Shown here: piece after piece, positions 58,325 through 64,000 of the stretch
How positions within the stretch are numbered: the stretch's first letter is position 1
Layout of the letters: each line of letters opens with the position of its first letter
NCBI RefSeq assembly: GCF_900107965.1
Contig: NZ_FNVU01000021.1
Coordinates: 103,442-167,441, forward strand
Source of the DNA: Actinacidiphila yanglinensis
GTDB taxonomy: Bacteria; Actinomycetota; Actinomycetes; Streptomycetales; Streptomycetaceae
Reading direction: 5' to 3'
Length of the DNA stretch: 64,000 nt
Notes under the pieces: generated by a model
The model's input: only the letters and a program-made list of their open reading frames with translations
Told to the model about the DNA's origin: nothing
Databases searched by the model: none
Made by a program: the position numbers and the translations under genes

Positions 58325-60352
58325 ATGAGCACCACCTCCGTGCCCGCCGCCAGCACGCCCGAGCCGCTGTGGACTCCGAGCCCCGACCGGGTCGCGGAGG
58401 CACGGCTGACCCGTTTCCACGACTGGGCCGCGCAGCGTCACGGCACGCCCGCCCGCGCCGGCGCCGACCCCGCGGCCGACTACGCGGCCCTGCACGCCTG
58501 GTCCGTGCGCGCTCCGGAGGCGTTCTGGCGCGCGATCACCGAGTGGTTCGACGTCCGCTTCTCCACCCCCGCCGAGACGGTGCTCGCGGACGCCGCGATG
58601 CCCGGCGCCCGCTGGTTCCCCGGCGCCCGGCTGAACTACGCCGAGCACGCCCTGCGCTCCGCCCGCGATCCCGAGCGTGCACGCGAGCCCGCGCTCCTTC
58701 ACGTCGACGAGCGCCACGAACCGGTCACCGTCAGCTGGGCCGAACTCAGCCGCCAGGTCGCCTCGCTCGCCGCCGAACTGCGCCGCCTCGGCGTCACCCC
58801 CGGCGACCGCGTCAGCGGATACCTGCCCAACACCGCGCACGCCGTCGTCGCCCTGCTCGCCACCGCGGCGGTCGGCGGTGTGTGGACCTCGTGCGCCCCC
58901 GACTTCGGCGCCCGCAGCGTTCTGGACCGCTTCCAACAGGTCGAGCCCGTCGTGCTGTTCGCGGTCGACGGCTACCGCTACGGCGGCAAGACCCACGAGC
59001 GCGCCGGAACCGTCGCCGAACTGCGGGCCGGACTGCCCACCCTGCGCGCCACCGTGCACATCCCGCTGCTCGGCACCGACGCGCCCGAAGGCACCCTGCA
59101 CTGGGACACCTTGACGTCCGCGGACACCGAACCCGAGTACGAGCAGGTGGAGTTCGACCACCCGCTGTGGGTGCTCTACTCCTCCGGCACGACCGGGCTG
59201 CCGAAGGCCATCGTCCAGTCCCAGGGCGGCATCCTGCTCGAACACCTCAAGCAGACCGGCCTCCACCTCGACCTCGGCCCCGGCGACCGGTTCTTCTGGT
59301 ACACCTCCACCGGCTGGATGATGTGGAACTTCCTCGTCTCCGGCCTCCTGGCGGGCGCCACGATCGTGCTCTACGACGGCGCCCCCGGCCACCCCGACAC
59401 CGCGGCCCAGTGGCGGGTCGCCGAGCAGACCGGCACCACCGTCTTCGGCACGTCCGCCGCCTATGTCATCGCCTGCCGCAAGGCGGGCGTCCACCCCGGC
59501 CGCGACTTCGACCTCTCGGCGGTCGGATGCGTGGCCACCACCGGATCACCGCTGCCTCCCGACGGGTTCCGCTGGCTGCACGACGAGGTCGCCGCCGACC
59601 TGTGGATCGCCTCGGTCAGCGGCGGCACCGACGTGTGCAGCTGCTTCGCCGGCGGCGTGCCGACGCTGCCCGTCCACATCGGCGAACTCCAGGCACCCTG
59701 CCTGGGAACGGACTTGCAGGCATGGGACGCCCAAGGCCGCCCGGTGGTCGACGAGGTGGGGGAGCTGGTCGTCACCAACCCGATGCCCTCGATGCCGATC
59801 CGGTTCTGGAACGACCCGGGCGACACCCGCTACCGCGAGAGCTACTTCGAGATGTTCCCCGGCGTGTGGCGGCACGGCGACTGGATCACCCTCACCTCGC
59901 GCGGCACCGTCGTCATCCACGGCCGCTCGGACTCCACCCTGAACCGCCAGGGCGTCCGGATGGGCTCCTCCGACATCTACGAGGTCGTCGAACGCCTCCC
60001 GGAGATCGCCGAGTCCCTCGTCATCGGCGTCGAACAGCCCGACGGCGGCTACTGGATGCCGCTCTTCGTCCGCCTCGCCGCCGGCGCCACCCTCGACGAC
60101 GCGCTGCGCGACCGCATCCGCACCGCGATCCGCGCCCACCTCTCCCCGCGCCACGTCCCCGACGAGGTGATCGAGGTCCCCGGGGTGCCCCACACCCTCA
60201 CCGGCAAGCGCATCGAGGTCCCGGTCAAGCGGCTGCTCCAGGGCACCGCGCTCGACAAGGCCGTCAACCCGGGCTCCGTGGACGACCTGGAGGTGCTGCG
60301 CTTCTACGAGCGGCTCGCCGCGGAACGCGCCGGCGGCGGCAGCCCGTCATAG
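58325..60352 (+). CDS. Acetoacetyl-CoA synthetase (acetoacetate-CoA ligase)
   Basis: 675 residues, ANL adenylate-forming family. ATP loop YSSGTTGLPKAI, WYTSTGWMMWNF, and core motif VWRHGDWITL; the C-terminal LTGKRIEVPVKRLL holds the catalytic, often acetylated Lys. The extended N-terminus (LWTPSPDRVAEARLTRFHDWA) and ARWFPGARLNYAEHALR match acetoacetate rather than acetate ligases. Activates acetoacetate for mevalonate or polyketide supply. ATG 58325 has GGGAG. Confidence 0.9.
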   Translation: MSTTSVPAASTPEPLWTPSPDRVAEARLTRFHDWAAQRHGTPARAGADPAADYAALHAWSVRAPEAFWRAITEWFDVRFSTPAETVLADAAMPGARWFPGARLNYAEHALRSARDPERAREPALLHVDERHEPVTVSWAELSRQVASLAAELRRLGVTPGDRVSGYLPNTAHAVVALLATAAVGGVWTSCAPDFGARSVLDRFQQVEPVVLFAVDGYRYGGKTHERAGTVAELRAGLPTLRATVHIPLLGTDAPEGTLHWDTLTSADTEPEYEQVEFDHPLWVLYSSGTTGLPKAIVQSQGGILLEHLKQTGLHLDLGPGDRFFWYTSTGWMMWNFLVSGLLAGATIVLYDGAPGHPDTAAQWRVAEQTGTTVFGTSAAYVIACRKAGVHPGRDFDLSAVGCVATTGSPLPPDGFRWLHDEVAADLWIASVSGGTDVCSCFAGGVPTLPVHIGELQAPCLGTDLQAWDAQGRPVVDEVGELVVTNPMPSMPIRFWNDPGDTRYRESYFEMFPGVWRHGDWITLTSRGTVVIHGRSDSTLNRQGVRMGSSDIYEVVERLPEIAESLVIGVEQPDGGYWMPLFVRLAAGATLDDALRDRIRTAIRAHLSPRHVPDEVIEVPGVPHTLTGKRIEVPVKRLLQGTALDKAVNPGSVDDLEVLRFYERLAAERAGGGSPS

Positions 60353-60395
60353 CCCCGGCGCCGCCGCGCGAGGCGGCGTTGTCAGAGGGTCCGAC

Positions 60396-60401
60396 TACGG
60401 T
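60396..60401 (+). promoter_or_regulatory. Candidate -10 of hypothetical gene 60472
   Basis: TACGGT, about 70 nt before the start; gives a leader of about 60 nt ending in CAGGAG. Confidence 0.35.
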
Positions 60402-60471
60402 GAGTAATCAAGAGCGGGCGATGCCGCATCCGGCGCCGCCCGCACGCACCGTACCGACCCCAGGAGCTTCC

Positions 60472-61479
60472 ATGCCCCCCACCGCCGACGACACCGGCCG
60501 ACCCGAGCAGGACCACGCCCGCACCCGCAGCGGCGACCGATCGCGCCCCCGCACCGGACCCGACCGTCCTGACCAGCAAGCCACCACCGGTAGCCCCTCA
60601 CGCACCGGCCGCAGGAGGCGTCCGGCAGGACGCACCCGACATCGCCGGGCGCTGCGCCGGGAAGCCCCCACCGTCATCGCCATGCTCCTCGACGAGGGCG
60701 ACTTCACCGCCATGACCCGCCACCCGAGCTTCCCCTTCGACGACTACGGACAGTACCTGCACCACCTCGACGGACTCCTCCGCAGCCTGCACGCCCAGGG
60801 CACCCACGTCACCGTCACCCACTTCGACCCCGACGATTACGCCAGCTACTGCCGCGGCACCCGCCGACCGCCCGACACCCCCACCACCCGCACCCATTAC
60901 GTCGCCGAGGCCACCACCACCGGACCCGGCGTCCACTACGCCCGCCAGCCCGTCGCCGAACTCCGCGCCCTGCTCACCCGCGAGGTCGACCGCCGCACCG
61001 TCTGGGAGCGCGCCACCGACATCCTCATGGACTCCGGTCCCTGCCCCGACTGCGGCCAGGACCTCGCCCACTGCGCCTTCGACGACGCCTCCGACACCCT
61101 GCTGCGTCTCCTCGAAGCCGTCGGTCCCGGCGCGCACCACGTCGTGTGCAGCCTCCCGGCCGACGACGGCCCGCCCCTCGCCGCCGCCCTCCACGCCCAC
61201 ACCTCACCCGACGGCGACCTCCACTTCTCCGAGGCCGACGCCCTCGTCCTGGGCACGGTCCTCGCCGCCGCCATGGTCACCGACCGCACCGCGGGAATCG
61301 TCGTCCGCACCCTCGACCCCGACGGCGACACCGTCCGCGGCTGGGAACTCCACGGCGGCGAAACGCACCCCCTCAGCGAAGCCGCCGTCTTCGACGCCTA
61401 CTGCACCGACCCCATCACCGGCACCCCCATCCCCCCGGAACCCGGCGTCCACTACGCCCCCGGCATCCCGCTCCCCTGA
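60472..61479 (+). CDS. Hypothetical protein with Cys cluster
   Basis: 335 residues. A strongly basic, probably disordered leader (1-65), then a folded part: EAPTVIAMLLDEGDFTAM, HLDGLLRSLHAQGTHVTVTHFDPDDY, a CPDCGQDLAHC cluster (about 198-208) and HVVCSLPADDG. No family recognised. The Cys cluster may bind zinc. ATG 60472 has CAGGAG 5 nt upstream; ATG 60421 is in frame but has no ribosome site. Lies between acetoacetyl-CoA synthetase and the PTS genes. Confidence 0.6.
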   Translation: MPPTADDTGRPEQDHARTRSGDRSRPRTGPDRPDQQATTGSPSRTGRRRRPAGRTRHRRALRREAPTVIAMLLDEGDFTAMTRHPSFPFDDYGQYLHHLDGLLRSLHAQGTHVTVTHFDPDDYASYCRGTRRPPDTPTTRTHYVAEATTTGPGVHYARQPVAELRALLTREVDRRTVWERATDILMDSGPCPDCGQDLAHCAFDDASDTLLRLLEAVGPGAHHVVCSLPADDGPPLAAALHAHTSPDGDLHFSEADALVLGTVLAAAMVTDRTAGIVVRTLDPDGDTVRGWELHGGETHPLSEAAVFDAYCTDPITGTPIPPEPGVHYAPGIPLP

Positions 61480-61520
61480 AGCGCCCCCGGCCGCACGGCG
61501 GGTTCCGGCTCCGGCATGCG

Positions 61521-61580
61521 CTCGGCCGGCCCGCGCCGGCGGAAGGCATGGCACCTTCCGCCGGGCTCGGGCCGGCCGAG
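61521..61580. terminator. Long bidirectional terminator
   Basis: Two stacked perfect stems: CTCGGCCGGCCCG (61521-61533) with CGGGCCGGCCGAG (61568-61580), and CCGGCGGAAGG (61536-61546) with CCTTCCGCCGG (61554-61564), loop of 7 nt, small internal loop. Between convergent genes. Confidence 0.85.
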
Positions 61581-61589
61581 CGGGTCCGG

Positions 61590-63260
61590 CTACTCGCCGG
61601 AGAGCACCCCCTGCGCGGCCCCCCGGGCCGCCTCCGCACTGTCCGTCGCCCGGGCCGCCGCCGCGGCCCGCTCGCACTGCGCCAGCGTGTACTTCCCCAA
61701 CGTCGCCCGCACGTAAGGGATCGACGCCGCCCCCATCGAAAGGCTGGTCACCCCCAAACCCGTCAGCACGCACGCCAGCAGCGGATCGGCCGCGGCCTCA
61801 CCGCACACCCCGCAGCTCTTCCCCTCCGCGCGCGCCGCCTCGGCCGCCGATGCGACCAGGTCGAGCAGCGCCGGCTGCCACGGGTCCTGCCACCGCGCCA
61901 CGGCTCCCACCTGCCGGTCCGCCGCGAAGGTGTACTGCGCGAGATCGTTCGTCCCCAGCGAGAGGAACTCCACCTCCTTCAGCACCGACCGCGCCCGCAG
62001 CGCCGCCGAGGGGATCTCGACCATCGCGCCGAACTTCGCCGGCAGCCCCGCCGCACGGCACGCGTCCGCGAACGCCTTGGCGTCCTGCCGGTCCGCCACC
62101 ATCGGGGCCATCACCTCCAGGTGCACCGGAAGCCCCTCCGCGGCCCGGGCCAGGGCCCGCAACTGCGTGCGCAGGACGTCGGGGTGATCGAGCAGGGACC
62201 GCAGCCCCCGGACACCGAGCGCGGGGTTCGGCTCGTCCGCGGGGGTCAGGAAGTCCAGCGGCTTGTCCGCGCCCGCGTCCAGGACCCGCACCACCACCCG
62301 CCCCTCGGGGAACGCCTCCAGCACCTGCCGGTACGCCGCGACCTGCTTGTCCTCCGACGGAGCCACCGCGGAGTCGTCCAGGAACAGGAACTCGGTGCGG
62401 AACAGCCCCACGCCCTCCGCACCCGCCTCCACGGCAGCCGCCACATCACCGGGCCCGCCGACGTTCGCCAGCAACGGCACCCGATGACCGTCCGAGGTCG
62501 CCCCGGGCCCGGACGACGCCGCCAGCGCGGCCTTCCGCTCCGCGGCCGCGGCCGTCAGGGCGGCCCGCTTTTCCCCGCTCGGCTCGACGAACACCTCCCC
62601 GGTGCTCCCGTCCACCGCGACCACGGTGCCCTCGGCCAGCTCACACGCGCCGGCCAGCGCCACCACCGCCGGCACCCCCAGTGCCCGGGCCAGAATCGCG
62701 CTGTGGCTGGTCGGCCCGCCCTCCTCGGTCACGAAACCCAGCACCAGCGAGGGGTCCAGCAACGCCGTGTCCGCCGGCGCGAGATCCCGCGCGATCAGCA
62801 CGTACGGCTCGTCGCTGTCCGGAACCCCCGGCATCGGCACGCCCAGCAGCCGCGCCACGATCCGGTTCCGCACGTCGTCCAGGTCCGCCACCCGGCCCGC
62901 GAGGTACTCACCCGCGCCCGCCAGCAGCGCCCGGTAGGACGCGAACGCGTCGTACGCCGCCCGCTCCGCGGTGCTCCCCACCGCGACCCGCCGTTCGATG
63001 TCGGCCATCAACTCCGGGTCCTGCGCCATCATCGCCTGGGCCTCGAGCACGGCCTGCGCCTCGCCGCCGGCGAGCTGCCCGCGCGCGTTGAGATCGGCGG
63101 CGACCGCCTCGACCGCCTGCCGGGCCCGCCCCTGTTCCCGGGACGCGTCCTCGGCCCTGGTCTGCTTCGCCGGCGGCTCCAGCACCGTGGTGCCCATGTG
63201 CCGTACCTCGCCGATCGCCACCCCGTGGCTGACGCCGACGCCTCGCAGCGTTGTCTCCAT
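61590..63260 (-). CDS. ptsI: Phosphoenolpyruvate-protein phosphotransferase (enzyme I)
   Basis: 556 residues. Phospho-histidine His186 in GGPTSHSAILARALG, and the C-terminal PEP domain with LFRTEFLFLD, MVEIPSAAL, SLGTNDLAQYTFAADR and the proton-donor Cys in SCGVCGEAA. Transfers phosphate from PEP to HPr, which is not encoded here. ATG 63260 follows crr by 4 nt; the pair is one operon. Confidence 0.95.
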   Translation of the reverse strand: METTLRGVGVSHGVAIGEVRHMGTTVLEPPAKQTRAEDASREQGRARQAVEAVAADLNARGQLAGGEAQAVLEAQAMMAQDPELMADIERRVAVGSTAERAAYDAFASYRALLAGAGEYLAGRVADLDDVRNRIVARLLGVPMPGVPDSDEPYVLIARDLAPADTALLDPSLVLGFVTEEGGPTSHSAILARALGVPAVVALAGACELAEGTVVAVDGSTGEVFVEPSGEKRAALTAAAAERKAALAASSGPGATSDGHRVPLLANVGGPGDVAAAVEAGAEGVGLFRTEFLFLDDSAVAPSEDKQVAAYRQVLEAFPEGRVVVRVLDAGADKPLDFLTPADEPNPALGVRGLRSLLDHPDVLRTQLRALARAAEGLPVHLEVMAPMVADRQDAKAFADACRAAGLPAKFGAMVEIPSAALRARSVLKEVEFLSLGTNDLAQYTFAADRQVGAVARWQDPWQPALLDLVASAAEAARAEGKSCGVCGEAAADPLLACVLTGLGVTSLSMGAASIPYVRATLGKYTLAQCERAAAAARATDSAEAARGAAQGVLSGE

Positions 63261-63264
63261 CTCA

Positions 63265-63714
63265 CTACTTCCAGTTGAAGAGGGTGTCGCCGGCCGCGAC
63301 CTCACCATCCTGCGCCACCTCGCCGAGTGCGTCGGCGGTGGCCTCCAGGGCGATCACCGGGCAGATCGGGGACTTGCCGCCGGCCTCCACCGCCGCCGGG
63401 TCCCACCCCACGACCGGCTGCCCACGGCGAACCGTGTCGCCCTTGGCGACGAGCAGTTCGAAGCCCTCCCCGTTGAGCTGCACGGTGTCGATACCCAGGT
63501 GTGTCAGCACCCCGTGGCCTTCGTCGTCCACCACGACGAAGGCGTGCGGGTGCAGTGAGACGATGACGCCGTCCACCGGCGACACCACCTCACCGGGGGC
63601 GCGCACCGGATCCACGGCGGTACCGGGACCGACCATCGCACCGGAGAACACAGGGTCGGGTACGGCGTCGAGCGGGATGGCCCGACCGGCCAGGGGCGAC
63701 GAGACGGTCGTCAT
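63265..63714 (-). CDS. crr: PTS glucose-type enzyme IIA (Crr)
   Basis: 149 residues. Phosphorylated His72 in LTHLGIDTV and partner His57 in HPHAFVVV; SPVDGVIVSL is the usual lead-in. Soluble IIA that phosphorylates N-acetylglucosamine- or glucose-type IIBC and may have regulatory roles. ATG 63714 has GAGGAG 8 nt upstream. Confidence 0.95.
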   Translation of the reverse strand: MTTVSSPLAGRAIPLDAVPDPVFSGAMVGPGTAVDPVRAPGEVVSPVDGVIVSLHPHAFVVVDDEGHGVLTHLGIDTVQLNGEGFELLVAKGDTVRRGQPVVGWDPAAVEAGGKSPICPVIALEATADALGEVAQDGEVAAGDTLFNWK

Positions 63715-64000
63715 GGGAAGCACTCCTCAGCGCGGTGATCAGGGCGCCGTCACTGCCTGTCACCGGACGGTTGACGGCTACAGCAGAGTAAGTCATGCCA
63801 AGTACGGATTCCTCCCTCCAGGGCGCGCCTCGCGGTTCCTCCGGGTCCCCACCGGGCGGCCGCCCCCGATTTGCTCCGCGCGGAGGCATCCAGTAGGTTG
63901 GCCCGACCGCCTCGACGAGACCTGCGGAAACGTGTGTTTCGAAAAGGGGTTGGTAATTCCGACCGGAAAGCATCTGCTAAGGTTGGAACACAACGAAGGG
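63715..64000. other. 286-nt region right of crr, probable rRNA-operon promoter at the window edge
   Basis: No gene in the window. The last 50 nt resemble the promoter and leader of a Streptomyces rRNA operon from memory: a -10-like TAAGGT (63978-63983), then GGAACACAACGAAGGG at the very end. The -35 is unclear (TTGGTA at 63950 is 22 nt away). The rRNA genes would lie outside to the right. The crr promoter was not found. Confidence 0.4.

Noticed and set aside
55631..59494. 1287-residue minus-strand ORF including GH31
   Set aside because: GH31 starts at 58069 with a good ribosome site; the upstream part is antisense to the acetoacetyl-CoA synthetase gene.
63715..63949. DasR binding site upstream of crr
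   Set aside because: Known for S. coelicolor crr-ptsI, but no sequence close to the ACTGGTCTAGACCAGT consensus was found here.
1..64000. Insertion sequences, CRISPR arrays or prophage
   Set aside because: No transposase, integrase, phage structural gene or regularly spaced repeat was seen.

Overview
The window looks like chromosomal DNA of a Streptomyces-type actinomycete. It is very GC-rich, with dense coding on both strands and many 4-base ATGA/GTGA overlaps. It carries lineage-typical genes: a conservon (sensor kinase, roadblock, DUF742, GTPase), two mycothiol-dependent maleylpyruvate-isomerase-family proteins, DUF397, an NsdA-family TPR regulator, a SpoIIE-type phosphatase and an LCP protein. 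Gene order at the right end (acetoacetyl-CoA synthetase, unknown gene, ptsI, crr, then what looks like an rrn promoter) fits a Streptomyces chromosome core. I saw no insertion sequence, prophage, CRISPR array or tRNA gene.

Layout. 0-9.6 kb: MarR/GNAT fragment, LspA-like peptidase, methyltransferase, cupin-XRE regulator divergent from a BenE transporter, a heterodimeric CrcB/FluC fluoride exporter, LCP protein, MpaB-family oxygenase. 9.7-20.5 kb: Ser/Thr kinase with TPR tail, hydrolases, a TetR-headed catabolic-looking operon (DUF4865, carboxymuconolactone decarboxylase-like, phosphotriesterase-like), isochorismatase-like hydrolase, PNPOx-like and CGNR regulator pair. 20.8-31.3 kb: large AAA/TPR protein without its expected DNA-binding domain, phosphotransferase, NsdA-like regulator, PAS-PP2C phosphatase, HEAT-repeat protein. 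31.7-37.6 kb: a glycosyltransferase/glycosyltransferase/SGNH-hydrolase operon and the pxpABC 5-oxoprolinase operon.

37.7-45.2 kb holds the most striking system: a three-gene operon of a kleisin-like protein, a small winged-helix (KITE-like) protein and a 1590-residue SMC-like ATPase. The order is that of MksFEB / Wadjet JetABC, but there is no JetD nuclease gene and both Walker motifs are unusual. 45.9-50.1 kb is the conservon. 50.7-55.7 kb is a second unusual cluster: NrtR-like NUDIX regulator, J-domain/pseudokinase fusion, vWA protein, a divergent adenylosuccinate-synthetase-like enzyme, and a zinc-ribbon NUDIX hydrolase. It is preceded by a repeated operator-like sequence. The window closes with a GH31 glycosidase, acetoacetyl-CoA synthetase, an unknown protein and crr-ptsI, the general PTS proteins.

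Expression signals. At least 14 genes or small ORFs have a TANNNT -10 hexamer exactly 6 nt (once 7) before the start codon, the layout of leaderless mRNAs; this helped choose starts. Several convergent gene pairs are separated by long perfect hairpins that serve as bidirectional terminators. All functional statements come from reading translated sequence and motifs without database searches.
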